A program made the position numbers and the translations under genes. Below the pieces are notes generated by a model. It ran no database searches and had not been told where the DNA came from. It was given only the letters and a program-made list of their open reading frames with translations. Shown here piece after piece: positions 8,858 through 17,575 of a stretch of 64,000 bases of DNA; the stretch's first letter is position 1; each line of letters starts with the position of its first letter. This DNA comes from Paenibacillus lycopersici (GTDB lineage: Bacteria; Bacillota; Bacilli; Paenibacillales; Paenibacillaceae): the NCBI RefSeq assembly GCF_010119935.1, contig NZ_CP048209.1:5497501-5561500 (forward strand), given 5' to 3'.

Positions 8858-9796
8858 TTACGACGGCGCTGTCTCCGACGACAAGTTGAGCCACTCTCTC
8901 TCTTCCGCGGACAGCGCGACCTGGAGCGCCTTCACGCTGTCCTCCAGCTCGGAAGGCTTCTGCGGTCCGATGATCGCCGCGACCGGGAACGGCTGGTTCA
9001 ATACGTATGCCAGCGCGATCTGGTTCGCCGTCACGCCGTATTTCTCCGCCAGCGCCGTTGCCCTGCGTTTGCGTTCCCAGTTCTCGTCGCTGTAGTTGAC
9101 GCGGACCATCTCCGCGTCTTCCCGGTTATCCGGCGAATAGCGGCTCGTGAAGAAGCCGCCGGATTGCGACGACCACGACAGGATCGGCAGCCGGGATTGC
9201 GCATGCCAAGCCTCGTCCTCCGCCGTCGTCGTTACGCAGCCCGCCCAGCGCGCTTCGTTCGGACGGGCAAGGGCCAGGTTCGGGCTGCTGCAGCTGAAGC
9301 CGGTCATGCCGTGCTTCGCCGCGTATTCGTTCGCTTCGCGGATGCGCGCGACGTTCCAGTTGGAAGCGCCGATCGCCCGGCAGCGGCCGGAAGCCAGCTG
9401 ATCGTTCAAGCCTTCCAATATGTAGCCCACATGCACGTTCGGATCGTCGCGATGCAGCAAGTACACGTCCATATAATCCGTCGCCAGGCGTTCCAGCGAT
9501 TCCGCCAGGTCGCTCTGTATGCACGTCTTCGTCATGCGCGACTGCTCGTACGGATGCGCGCCCTTGCCGATGATGACGATATCGCCGCGGTTGCCGCGCG
9601 CTTCCATCCACTTGCCGATCGCCTGCGCGGAGCTCGCGCCATAAATATGGCCGGTGTCGATCGCATTGCCTCCGGCTGCCGCATACGCGTCAAGCAGCCC
9701 GCCGGAATAGTCCATATCCTCGACCCGCAGCATCATCGAGCCTTGGATTAATTTCGCGATGCCTTGGGCTACGCCCGCGACCTCGATTCGTTTCAT
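8858..9796 (-). CDS. aldo/keto reductase
   Basis: NAD(P)H-dependent oxidoreductase, TIM barrel, 312 residues. The catalytic tetrad is visible: Asp47 in AIDTGHIYG, Tyr52, Lys78 in IIGKGAHP and His115 in LLHRDDP. The C-terminal AAIIGPQKPSELEDSV is the cofactor-binding block. The substrate is not determined. It is divergent from an AraC-type regulator across a 190-base gap, which suggests that regulator controls it, possibly in carbohydrate use (inference). Confidence 0.88.
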   Translation of the reverse strand: MKRIEVAGVAQGIAKLIQGSMMLRVEDMDYSGGLLDAYAAAGGNAIDTGHIYGASSAQAIGKWMEARGNRGDIVIIGKGAHPYEQSRMTKTCIQSDLAESLERLATDYMDVYLLHRDDPNVHVGYILEGLNDQLASGRCRAIGASNWNVARIREANEYAAKHGMTGFSCSSPNLALARPNEARWAGCVTTTAEDEAWHAQSRLPILSWSSQSGGFFTSRYSPDNREDAEMVRVNYSDENWERKRRATALAEKYGVTANQIALAYVLNQPFPVAAIIGPQKPSELEDSVKALQVALSAEEREWLNLSSETAPS

Positions 9797-9987
9797 TGGT
9801 TCAGCTCTCCTTCGTCGTTCATGATTCGATATTGATAATGCCTTACTCCCGCATCGGCCATCAGTCAGCCTGCGAATAGAACGCTTACGCTTCCTTCTAG
9901 TTTAATAAAGGATTCCGCTGCGCAACATCGAAATATATTGCTAGTTTAGAACGATATTGACTTTCATCCATCAAGGAGCGATACCCG

Positions 9988-10851
9988 ATGTTTCAAAATC
10001 ACCTTACGCTTCCGCTGCTGAACCGCGGCCGCTTCTACTGTTTCCCGGAATCGGCGGGCCATTATATTACGACGCGCGAGCATGAGGTTCGCCGTCCGGC
10101 CGGCGCGATGCAGGAATTCAATTTTCATTTCGTCGTGTCCGGGCAAGGCTATATCGAACGCGACGGCAAGCGCCAGGAGCTTGGGCCCGGCGACTGCTTT
10201 CTCTATTTCCCGGGGGACAAGCAGGCGTACGGCGCCCATCCGGAGCATCCGTGGGAGATCAAATGGATTCATTTCTACGGCAGCGCCGTGGCCGCCGACT
10301 TGAAGGAGCGCGGCTTTCACCGCTCCGTCGCGCGGCGGCTGCGCACGTCCGCCGGGCTGGAGGCGCGCATCGACGAACTGCTGGGCGAAATCGGGCGTCA
10401 TAAGCTGCTGCATCCGAGCCGCGTCTCCATGCTGACCTACGGCGTCCTCGCGGAATTCATCGAACAGGCCGCGCCGATGAACGGGGCCGGCGCCGGCCCG
10501 GCGACGAACGTCGAGCGCATGCTTGCCCTGCTCCCCGAGCTGCAGGCGTCCGCCGCCGAGCCGTTCGAGCTGGACGTCTGGGCCGCGCGCGCCGGAACGA
10601 ACCGCTACGCGTTCTGCCGCTTGTTCCGCCGCGCCGTCGGACAGACGCCGCTCGCTTTCCTGACCATGTGCCGCATCCAGCGGGCGAAGGCGCTGCTCGT
10701 GGAGCGGCCGGAGCTCGGCATCGGCGAAATCGCCCGCCGGTCCGGCTACGAGACGGCGAGCTACTTCAATAAGAGGTTCCAGGAAAGCGAGAACATGACG
10801 CCAACCGCCTACAGACAGCGGTTCGCGGGCACGCGCGTTTTCCGAATATAA
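9988..10851 (+). CDS. AraC-family transcriptional regulator
   Basis: One-component regulator of 287 residues. The N-terminal cupin-like effector domain (about 30-100: HEVRRPAGAMQEFNFHFVVSGQGYIERDGKRQ, PGDCFLYFPGDKQ) is followed by two C-terminal helix-turn-helix motifs (about 185-280: VWAARAGTNRYAFCRLFRRAVGQTP and IGEIARRSGYETASYFNKRFQ). This arrangement is typical of sugar-responsive AraC proteins in Paenibacillus. ATG preceded by CAAGGAGCGATACCC. Probable target: the divergent reductase gene (inference from context). Confidence 0.88.
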   Translation: MFQNHLTLPLLNRGRFYCFPESAGHYITTREHEVRRPAGAMQEFNFHFVVSGQGYIERDGKRQELGPGDCFLYFPGDKQAYGAHPEHPWEIKWIHFYGSAVAADLKERGFHRSVARRLRTSAGLEARIDELLGEIGRHKLLHPSRVSMLTYGVLAEFIEQAAPMNGAGAGPATNVERMLALLPELQASAAEPFELDVWAARAGTNRYAFCRLFRRAVGQTPLAFLTMCRIQRAKALLVERPELGIGEIARRSGYETASYFNKRFQESENMTPTAYRQRFAGTRVFRI

Positions 10852-10924
10852 CGCTTGTTCCGGTCTCCTTTTTCCGCTACAATCAATGGAAATGCGCAAG
10901 CGATAGAGAGAAGGAGCGGAGAGA

Positions 10925-11728
10925 ATGGACTACAAACTGATTGCGATCGACATCGACGACACGCTGCTGACCGACGACATTATCGTCACGCCGGGTACGA
11001 AGGCGGCTTTGGCCGCGGCGATCGAGCGCGGCATATTCGTTACGCTGGCGACGGGACGGATGTTCCCGTCGGCCAAGAAGATCGCCAAGCAAATCGAGCT
11101 GAACGTGCCGATTATTACGTACCAGGGCTCGATGGTCAAGACGCTGCTCGACGAGCAGGTGCTCTATGAACGCTACGTGCCGCAAGACGCGGCCAAGGAG
11201 CTGATGGCGTTCTGCGAAGCGAACGATCTGCATCTGCAGCTGTATATCAACGATATCCTGTACGTGCGCGAAGACAACGAGAAGGCGCGCGATTACTCCA
11301 ATCTGTCGAAGATCCCGTTCGTCGTGGAGCCTGACTTCGAGAAGCTGATCGATCAGCCGTCGGCCAAGATGCTCATGATCGACGATCCGGCCCGCCTCGA
11401 CGAAATGGCGGAGAAGCTGGCGCCGCTGATCGGCGACCGCGTCCATATTACGAAGTCGAAGGCGCATTACCTCGAGGTAACGCACAAGGAAGGCACGAAA
11501 GGCCACGCGATCGCCTTCATGGCGGAGCACATCGGCTGCACGCTGGACGAAGTCATCGCCATCGGCGATTCCTGGAACGACCACGAGATGATCGAAGCCG
11601 CGGGACTCGGCGTCGCGATGGGCAACGCGCTGCCGAAGCTGAAGGAAATCGCGCAATTCGTGACGAAATCGAACAACGAAGAAGGCGTCAAGCACGTCAT
11701 CGACAAGTTCATTCTGCATACGGTGTAG
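10925..11728 (+). CDS. Cof-type HAD-IIB phosphatase
   Basis: Haloacid dehalogenase superfamily hydrolase, probably a sugar or nucleotide phosphatase, 267 residues. HAD motif I is DIDDTLLTDD (about 9-18), motif II LATGR, motif III the Lys of KGHAIAFMAEHIG (about 196), and motif IV IGDSWNDHEMIEAAGLGVAMGNA (about 213-235). The cap between about 85 and 185 is of the C2B type. RBS AGAAGGAGCGGAGAGA. It follows the AraC gene by 73 bases and may be cotranscribed; the substrate cannot be inferred. Confidence 0.9.
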   Translation: MDYKLIAIDIDDTLLTDDIIVTPGTKAALAAAIERGIFVTLATGRMFPSAKKIAKQIELNVPIITYQGSMVKTLLDEQVLYERYVPQDAAKELMAFCEANDLHLQLYINDILYVREDNEKARDYSNLSKIPFVVEPDFEKLIDQPSAKMLMIDDPARLDEMAEKLAPLIGDRVHITKSKAHYLEVTHKEGTKGHAIAFMAEHIGCTLDEVIAIGDSWNDHEMIEAAGLGVAMGNALPKLKEIAQFVTKSNNEEGVKHVIDKFILHTV

Positions 11729-11747
11729 AATGTCATAAGTTCTTAAA

Positions 11748-11795
11748 AAAAGAGCTGCATCTTCCGTCCGGACCGGACGGAAGCGCGGCTCTTTT
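11748..11795. terminator. bidirectional terminator
   Basis: AAAAGAGC ... CTTCCGTCC / GGACGGAAG ... GCTCTTTT, two stacked helices with A-tract and T-tract on either side, between the HAD gene (+) and the broken transporter gene (-). Confidence 0.85.
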
Positions 11796-11807
11796 CTGTT
11801 GTTCTCG

Positions 11808-12875
11808 CTATACGGACAAGTATGTCCACAGCGACAGGAGCACCGACGTTGCAAGCATCGCCGCTAGCGCCCGCAGCACGCCGCCGTTCAGGCTGCGGAG
11901 ATTCACGTTCAGCCCGAGCCCCACCATCGCCATGGTGAGCAGGAACGTCGTCGCGAACGTCAGCGCGCTCATGAACGCCGGCCGGGCCGCTATGAAATCA
12001 TGCCCGGCGGCACTGCTGCCCAGCAGGCTCATCGCCGCGAAGCCGAGCAAGAACCACGGGAACTGCAGCGGCGCCGCTTCATGCTCGCCGCTTGCGCCGG
12101 GAGTGGCGCTGCGTCTGCGGCGGATCAGGCGCTGAATATAGACGAGCGCCAGACATACGGGGACGAGCAGGAAGACGCGTCCCAGCTTGGCCAGCAGCGC
12201 GAGCGCGAGCGCATCCTGCCCGGCCGGGGACGCGGCCAGCGCGGCATGCGCGATTTCATGCAGGCTCGTGCCGGATCAGATGCCGTACTGCAGGTCCGTC
12301 AAGCCGAGCAGCGGGCGAAGCAGCGTGTACGCGACGGCGAACAGCGTGCCGACAAGCGCGATCAAGCCGGCGCCCACCGCCGTGTCCTCGTCCTTCGAGC
12401 GCAGGATCGGCGACACGGCCGCGATGGCCGCCGCTCCGCAGATGCCCGTACCGATGCCGAGCAGGAGCGAGAGCTTGAGATCGGCGCGCAGCCACTTCGC
12501 GAGCAGCATCGTGCAGCCGATCGCGAACAGCACGACGACGGCATCCCTGGCGAGCAATCCGAGTCCGTCGCGGTAGATGGCAGCGATGTTCAGCTTGACG
12601 CCGTACAGGATGATCGCGAAGCGAAGCAGATGTCTGCTGACGAACTGGATGCCGGACTGAAGCGGCAGCGGGTAGCCGAACGCATGCCGGTAAGCGACCG
12701 CGAGCAGGATCGCGCACGCCATCTGTCCCGCATAACGGAAGCCGGGCAGCATGGACAGTCCATAGCCTGCCGCGGCGATGAGCAGCGTGAAGGCGATGCC
12801 GCCGGCCCGCTGCTTGCAGCCGCGGAACAGCAGCGCCGGATAACCGAGCGGTTTCATCGTGTAGGGAATCGTCAT
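11808..12875 (-). pseudogene. YeiH-family putative sulfate/anion exporter, interrupted by one in-frame TGA
   Basis: The frame encodes a polytopic membrane protein of the YeiH (UPF0324, putative sulfate exporter) family. The N-terminal 199 codons include the conserved GICGAAAIAAVSPIL and VGAGLIALVGTLFAV regions. They end at TGA (12278-12276) in the context Y-G-I-stop-S-G-T-S-L-H-E. Downstream, the same frame stays open to 11808 and carries the rest of the family (HEIAHAALAA, then WFLLGFAAMSLLG and the last helices). Related proteins have an aromatic residue, usually Trp, at the stop position, so TGG to TGA explains the break. Total length (355 codons) equals an intact member. There is no frameshift or deletion. 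It could be a recent mutation, a sequencing error or read-through. Confidence 0.8.
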
Positions 12876-12916
12876 AAGGGTTGCCTCCTCCGATCGAAAA
12901 GAATGCCAAGGTGCAT

Positions 12917-13005
12917 GGCTTGGTTTCGCTTGGTTTGTCTTCTCATGGTCTGTCTTCTCATGGTCTGTTTTCGAGTGGTCTGTCTCTCATGGTCTGTCTT
13001 CGCGG
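12917..13005. repeat. six tandem 15-bp units
   Basis: Units starting at 12917, 12932, 12947, 12962, 12977 and 12991 share GGTCTGTCTTCTCAT with few changes; one unit is 14 bp. They are non-coding and lie upstream of the YeiH-like pseudogene. Confidence 0.75.
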
Positions 13006-13060
13006 CTTGATTTCGCATGATTGGCCTTCACATGGCTGCCTCCGCATGCTCTGATTTGAA

Positions 13061-13145
13061 CGGAACTAGAATGGTTCCCATTATACCGCCGGCCATCCGA
13101 TAAGAGAAATCAATCCTTATGATGGAATGAATAACGAATCGTTAT
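13061..13145. promoter_or_regulatory. two dyads upstream of the YeiH-like gene
   Basis: GGAAC-N7-GTTCC lies near 13061-13078. ATAACGA-A-TCGTTAT (13131-13145) is a perfect 15-bp dyad of the LysR-type form. yeiH-type genes are often controlled by a LysR regulator; none is encoded nearby. Confidence 0.4.
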
Positions 13146-13206
13146 GCAAAATAGACCCTCTAGCTGCGCGTCCAGACGATACGCTTCTAGCTGCCGTATC
13201 CGGCAC

Positions 13207-13259
13207 TGTAACTTTCTCGTTACCGTTTTGTTACGATCCAGGCCTCGGAAGTGTATATA
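13207..13259 (+). promoter_or_regulatory. promoter with three 11-bp-phased direct repeats
   Basis: TGTAAC (13207-13212), CGTTAC (13218-13223) and TGTTAC (13229-13234) are separated by exactly 5 bp. The last overlaps a poor -35 (TTACGA, 13231-13236), followed by a 17-bp spacer and TATATA (13254-13259). This geometry is typical of activation by an OmpR/PhoP-type response regulator. Confidence 0.6.
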
Positions 13260-13290
13260 GTGGTACTAGACCAATCATGGAGGGATATCG

Positions 13291-14478
13291 ATGATGAACA
13301 ACCGCAACCTTACGTATACCCGCTCTCGCAAACATACCGTCAAAACCGCAGCCGCCGCCCTGATGGGCACCGCGCTCCTCTTCGGCGCCGCCGCCCCGTT
13401 CGCCTTCGCCGCGGAAGGAGATGCCCCGACAGCCGTACCGATCGCCGTCGCAGCCTCCGTCCAGCCGCATGCGGGCGCCGCGCAGCTCGCGTTCCGCAGC
13501 GTTCAGCAGACGACGGATCAGCTCGAGACCGATATGCAAATCCCGGTCATCTCCGGCATGAAGGACAAGGCCTACCAGAACACGCTGAACGCCAATCTGG
13601 CGGCGCGCGCCCAAGCGGCGGCCGACGATATCGCGAAGCAGGCCAAGACGGATTATGACGCGGACAACGGTTCTTATCCATTCCGGGCGTACGGCATTAC
13701 CGTGCGCAGCGAACTGCTCTCGGACGGCAGTGCCTCCGCTGGCGGCATCCTGTCGTTCCGCGTATATACGTACATATATACCGGCGGCGCTCACGGCGGC
13801 ACGATCGTCACGACGTACAACATCCGCAACGCGGAACACGCGTCCCCGATCAAGCTGAAGGACTTGTTCGGTTCGGACTACAAGAACGTCATCAACCGCG
13901 CCGTCAAAGCGGAGATTGCCAAACGCCCGGACGACTTCTTCCTGAGCACGCCGTTCAAATCCATTGCCGACGATCAATCGTTCGTCATTCAAGACGGCGT
14001 CGCCTACGTGATCTTCCAGCAGTACGAGATTGCGCCGTATGCTGCCGGCATGCCGGAATTCGCCCTGGCCGTTCCCGGCTTCGGCGCAGCCGTTCCCGCA
14101 GGCGCCGACAAGCTGCCGATCGCGGCAGGCGGCAAGACCGTCGCGGGCGCGCATCCTTACACGGCCCGGGGAGGGGTCCTCATGGTGCCGCTGCGTCCGA
14201 TCGCCGAAGCGCTCGGCTATAAGCTCTCGTACGTGGCCAGCACGCACAAAACGTTCGTGAGCCGTCCCGGCGAATCCGCCTTCATCGTCAACGGGAGCAA
14301 CCGCTACGCCTCGGCCAAAGGGAACAACCATGCTTCCTCCGGCGGACAGGCTTCGTTCGCGCTCGGCGCCGCGCCTGCCGTCCAAGGCGGTACGCAGTAC
14401 GTGCCGATCGACTTCTTCACGACGGTTCTGGGCGCCGACGTCTCCTACACGAAACAGGCGATCTCGATCTCGAAGTAA
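13291..14478 (+). CDS. secreted DUF4163/DUF3298-type protein with copper-amine-oxidase-N-like stalk domain
   Basis: Exported protein, 395 residues. Signal peptide about 1-41 (basic start, AAAALMGTALLFGAAAPFAFA, then AEGD). Residues about 80-245 resemble the DUF4163/DUF3298 module of RsiV and PdaC (TGGAHGGTIVTTYNI, IKLKDLFGSDYKNVINRAV, YVIFQQYEIAPYAAG). Residues about 290-395 carry the stalk motif VPLRPIAEALGYKL ... YVPIDFFTTVLGADV found in copper amine oxidase N-terminal-like domains of Paenibacillus surface proteins. Neither an enzymatic site nor a sigma-factor-binding part is seen. ATG preceded by TGGAGGGATATCG. The upstream repeats suggest two-component control, perhaps in envelope stress. 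Confidence 0.85.
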   Translation: MMNNRNLTYTRSRKHTVKTAAAALMGTALLFGAAAPFAFAAEGDAPTAVPIAVAASVQPHAGAAQLAFRSVQQTTDQLETDMQIPVISGMKDKAYQNTLNANLAARAQAAADDIAKQAKTDYDADNGSYPFRAYGITVRSELLSDGSASAGGILSFRVYTYIYTGGAHGGTIVTTYNIRNAEHASPIKLKDLFGSDYKNVINRAVKAEIAKRPDDFFLSTPFKSIADDQSFVIQDGVAYVIFQQYEIAPYAAGMPEFALAVPGFGAAVPAGADKLPIAAGGKTVAGAHPYTARGGVLMVPLRPIAEALGYKLSYVASTHKTFVSRPGESAFIVNGSNRYASAKGNNHASSGGQASFALGAAPAVQGGTQYVPIDFFTTVLGADVSYTKQAISISK

Positions 14479-14513
14479 GACTCGCCACGGCGGATGAACT
14501 TGAAACCTTAAGA

Positions 14514-14549
14514 AAACGGCCTTGCCGCATCATGCGGACAAGGCCGTTT
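14514..14549. terminator. bidirectional terminator
   Basis: AAACGGCCTTG / CAAGGCCGTTT, 11-bp arms with an inner CGCAT/ATGCG helix, between the convergent secreted protein gene and the sulfate operon. Confidence 0.85.
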
Positions 14550-14559
14550 CTATGTGAAT

Positions 14560-15663
14560 CTAATTGCCTGCCAGCACCTGATACCAGATGCCTTTGGGCG
14601 AGTAGAGCGTGCTGCGCACTTCGTCCCAGCCGCCCAGATACGAGATATCGAACAGCTCCGGCGGCGTGATGAAATTGCCTTTCGCTTCCTCCATCACGTT
14701 CGCGTTCACGGGACGAAAGCCGTATTTCGCCAGGACGCGCTGCGCGTCCTCGGTGTGCAAATACGCCATGAACGCTTCCGCGACCTTGCGCGTGCCATGC
14801 TTGTCGACGTTCTTGTCGACGACCGCGGCCGGATTCTCGATCAGAATCGTCGACGAAGGCACGACTTCCTCATACGCCACGCCCTGCTTGATCCGCGACA
14901 GCAGCTCATTCTCGTACGTGATGATGACGTCGCCGAAGCCGTATTCGAACGCGGCCATTGAGGCGCGTCCGCTCTTGTCGAGCGATTCCACGTTGCGATG
15001 GATGCGCTTCAGAAAGTCTTTCGCGTACGCGGGATCCTTCTTGCCGGTCTTCGCCTCGGATTCCTTCAAGCCCGCGCCGTACATCGCATTGATGTCCCAT
15101 TGCGCGCCGCCGGACGTCTTCGGATTCGGGTAGAGCACCTTGACGTCTTTGCGGGTCAAGTCGTCCCAGTCGCGTATTCCCTTCGGATTGCCTTTGCGCG
15201 TGCCCATCACCGCGATCGAGCGGGTAATCATGCCCCCGTCCCCGAATTGCTTGCGCCAGTCGCTCGTGATGAACCCGGCCTGCCGGATCTTCTCGATATC
15301 GCTCTCCATCGCCATGACGGCCACATCCGCCTCGAAGCCGCCGACAATGGCCCGCGCCTGCGTGCCGGAAGCTTCGTACGACTCTTGGAACACGACGGTC
15401 TGCCCCGTCTTCGCCTTCCACTGCTTCGCGAACGCCGGCAGCAGCTCGGCAAAGGAATCCTTCGCTACCGAGTAGGCGCCGATGACGAGCGTGACGCTCC
15501 CTTTCGCCGCGGCGGGGTGCCCGCCGCCGCCATTGCCGTTGCCGGACGCCGAGCCTTTCGTGCCGGACGCGCCGTTATTTCCGCATGCCGCAGTCAGCAG
15601 CAGCAGCCCGGCAAGCAGCGCCGCGCCTGCAAATCGCCATCCTTTTCGTAAGGTAGGTTTCAT
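14560..15663 (-). CDS. sulfate/thiosulfate ABC transporter substrate-binding lipoprotein
   Basis: Extracellular binding protein delivering sulfate or thiosulfate to CysTWA. It has 367 residues. A lipoprotein signal ends in LLLTAAC at about residue 27, followed by a Gly/Ser/Asn linker. Family blocks include GAYSVAKDSFAELLPAF, VVFQESYEASGTQARAIVGG (anion loop), KDVKVLYPNPKTSGGAQW and VDKNVDKHGTRKVAEAF. The start is taken as ATG 15663 (MKPTLRKGW); an in-frame ATG three codons upstream is possible. The ribosome binding site is unusually weak. It is the last gene of the operon, 38-47 bases after cysA, instead of first as in many bacteria. Confidence 0.88.
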   Translation of the reverse strand: MKPTLRKGWRFAGAALLAGLLLLTAACGNNGASGTKGSASGNGNGGGGHPAAAKGSVTLVIGAYSVAKDSFAELLPAFAKQWKAKTGQTVVFQESYEASGTQARAIVGGFEADVAVMAMESDIEKIRQAGFITSDWRKQFGDGGMITRSIAVMGTRKGNPKGIRDWDDLTRKDVKVLYPNPKTSGGAQWDINAMYGAGLKESEAKTGKKDPAYAKDFLKRIHRNVESLDKSGRASMAAFEYGFGDVIITYENELLSRIKQGVAYEEVVPSSTILIENPAAVVDKNVDKHGTRKVAEAFMAYLHTEDAQRVLAKYGFRPVNANVMEEAKGNFITPPELFDISYLGGWDEVRSTLYSPKGIWYQVLAGN

Positions 15664-15709
15664 TATGCACACAACACTTTCTATGAGGGTCCGTTATAGG
15701 CAAGGTCCG

Positions 15710-16774
15710 TTAAATGTAAACCGGCATCGGATCTTCCTTCGTCTTGTTCTCCATGATCCAGGTGTCGTTGTCGTTGAATAAATACGCGCGATGGATAAGC
15801 ACATGGATCGGTTCGCCCGGCGTCAGCACTTCCTTCTCCAGCGAACGGTAGGTGATGAGCTTGATGCCGCCGACATCCACTTCGACCATCCACTCGCTGC
15901 CGCGGAAATGCAAGTGACGCACGATGCCTTCGACGGTCGCGGACGGAATGCGGAAATCGCTTCGTCTGCCGATCTCGATATATTCGGGACGGATCAGCGC
16001 TTTGGTGCCCGGCCAATTGGCCGCTTCCTCGAAGCCCTTCAACTGCTCCACGCTGTCGACGATCGTCGATTCGCCGATGAAGCTCGCCACGAACTGCGTC
16101 TGCGGGCTCTTGTAAATATCCCACGGCGTCCCCTTCTGCTCCAGGCGCCCTTTGTTAATGATCATGATTTCGTCCGCCACTTCGATCGCCTCGTCCTGGT
16201 CATGCGTGACGAAGATCGACGTAATGCCGAGGCGCTCGATCATGTCCTTGAGCCAGGTGCGAAGCTCGGTGCGAATCTTGGCGTCGATCGCCGCGAACGG
16301 CTCGTCGAGCAGCAGCAGCTGCGGCTGCGGCGCGAGCGCCCGGGCGAACGCCACGCGCTGGCGCTGGCCGCCGGAGAGCTGATGCGGATAGCGGTGCTCG
16401 AAGCCCTTCAGCCCCGTCAGCTCGATCAGCGACATGACGCGCTCGCGGATGACGTCCTTCGCTTCCTTCTTCACTTTCAACCCGAACGCCACGTTATCGT
16501 AGACGGTCATGTGCTTGAACAGCGCATAGTTCTGGAACACGAATCCGATGCCCCGCTCTTGCGGCGGCAGATCGTTGACCCGCTTGCCATGGAACAGAAT
16601 ATCGCCCGCCGACGGCGTCTCCAGCCCCGCCAGCATGCGAAGAATCGACGTTTTACCGCCGCCGCTCGGTCCGAGCAGGCCGATCAGCTGGCCTTTCGCG
16701 ATATCGAAATCGACATCGCGCACGGCATGGAAGTCGCCGAACTGTTTATTTAACCCGCGCACCTCGATATGCAT
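15710..16774 (-). CDS. cysA: sulfate ABC transporter ATP-binding protein
   Basis: ATPase that powers sulfate/thiosulfate import, 354 residues. Walker A GPSGGGKTS (about 35-43), Q-loop FVFQNYALF, signature LSGGQRQRV (about 133), Walker B LLLLDEPFAA and switch HDQ are all present. The C-terminal TOBE-like domain (about 240-350) is typical of CysA. The gene begins 3 bases after the cysW stop and shares the operon promoter at 18469-18498. Confidence 0.92.
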   Translation of the reverse strand: MHIEVRGLNKQFGDFHAVRDVDFDIAKGQLIGLLGPSGGGKTSILRMLAGLETPSAGDILFHGKRVNDLPPQERGIGFVFQNYALFKHMTVYDNVAFGLKVKKEAKDVIRERVMSLIELTGLKGFEHRYPHQLSGGQRQRVAFARALAPQPQLLLLDEPFAAIDAKIRTELRTWLKDMIERLGITSIFVTHDQDEAIEVADEIMIINKGRLEQKGTPWDIYKSPQTQFVASFIGESTIVDSVEQLKGFEEAANWPGTKALIRPEYIEIGRRSDFRIPSATVEGIVRHLHFRGSEWMVEVDVGGIKLITYRSLEKEVLTPGEPIHVLIHRAYLFNDNDTWIMENKTKEDPMPVYI

Positions 16775-16777
16775 CGC

Positions 16778-17575
16778 TCAATGCACTTCCTTTCTCTTCT
16801 TGGCCCATTCCATGAGCAGCAGCAGTCCGACGGAGAAAGCGGCCAGCACAAGCGCCACGCTGCTCGCTTCCGTCACGTTGAAATTCTCGACATCCTGGTA
16901 GACGAGCGTCGTCGCCGTCTGCGTCTTGTTCATAATATTGCCGGATACGACGAGCACGGCCCCGAATTCGCCGAGCGTTCTGGCGACCGTCAAGACGACG
17001 CCGTAGATGACGCCCCAGCGAATGGACGGCCAGGTGACCTTCCAGAAGGTATACCACGAATACGCCCCGAGCGTCGAAGCCGCTTCTTCCTGCTGCGTTC
17101 CGATCTCCTGCAGGACCGGCATGACCTCCCGCACCATCAGCGGGAACGTCACGAACAGGGTGGCCAGGATCATGCCCGGCAGGGCGTATACGATTTTGAT
17201 GCCGACGTCCTCGAAGAACGCTCCGAGCGCCGAGTTCGGCCCGAGCACGAGCACGATCATCAAGCCGCCGATGACCGGCGATACCGCGAACGGCAGATCG
17301 ACGACGCTGTTAAGCAGTCCTTTGATCCGGCGCGACAGCCAGGACGCCCGCACGAGGTAGATCGCCAGCATGACGCCGAACAGCGTGTTAAGCGCCGTTA
17401 CGATCACGACGAGGATGCCCGTCATCATGAGCGCGTGCATCGATTGCGCGCGCGTAAGCGATTCCGTGAAGCCGCTCCAGCCTTCGCCCCATGAGCCGAT
17501 GAAGATCTTCGCCAGCGGCGCGATCAGCAGAATCAGAAAAACAACATAGGTGAGCGCGATCCACAGTCTTCTCAT
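16778..17575 (-). CDS. cysW: sulfate ABC transporter permease CysW
   Basis: Inner-membrane permease, 265 residues, about six hydrophobic helices, starting MRRLWIALTYVVFLILLIAPL. The EAA-type loop, which contacts the ATPase, is EEAASTLGAYSWYTFWKVTWPSIRWGVIYG (about 180-210). Its ATG overlaps the cysT stop (17572-17575, ATGA), so translation is coupled. Forms the channel with CysT. Confidence 0.92.
   Translation of the reverse strand: MRRLWIALTYVVFLILLIAPLAKIFIGSWGEGWSGFTESLTRAQSMHALMMTGILVVIVTALNTLFGVMLAIYLVRASWLSRRIKGLLNSVVDLPFAVSPVIGGLMIVLVLGPNSALGAFFEDVGIKIVYALPGMILATLFVTFPLMVREVMPVLQEIGTQQEEAASTLGAYSWYTFWKVTWPSIRWGVIYGVVLTVARTLGEFGAVLVVSGNIMNKTQTATTLVYQDVENFNVTEASSVALVLAAFSVGLLLLMEWAKKRKEVH

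Noticed and set aside
12000..13010. 336-residue plus-strand frame opposite the YeiH-like gene
   Set aside because: Highly charged and repetitive composition typical of a GC-rich shadow frame, with no ribosome binding site; the minus-strand frame matches a membrane protein family.
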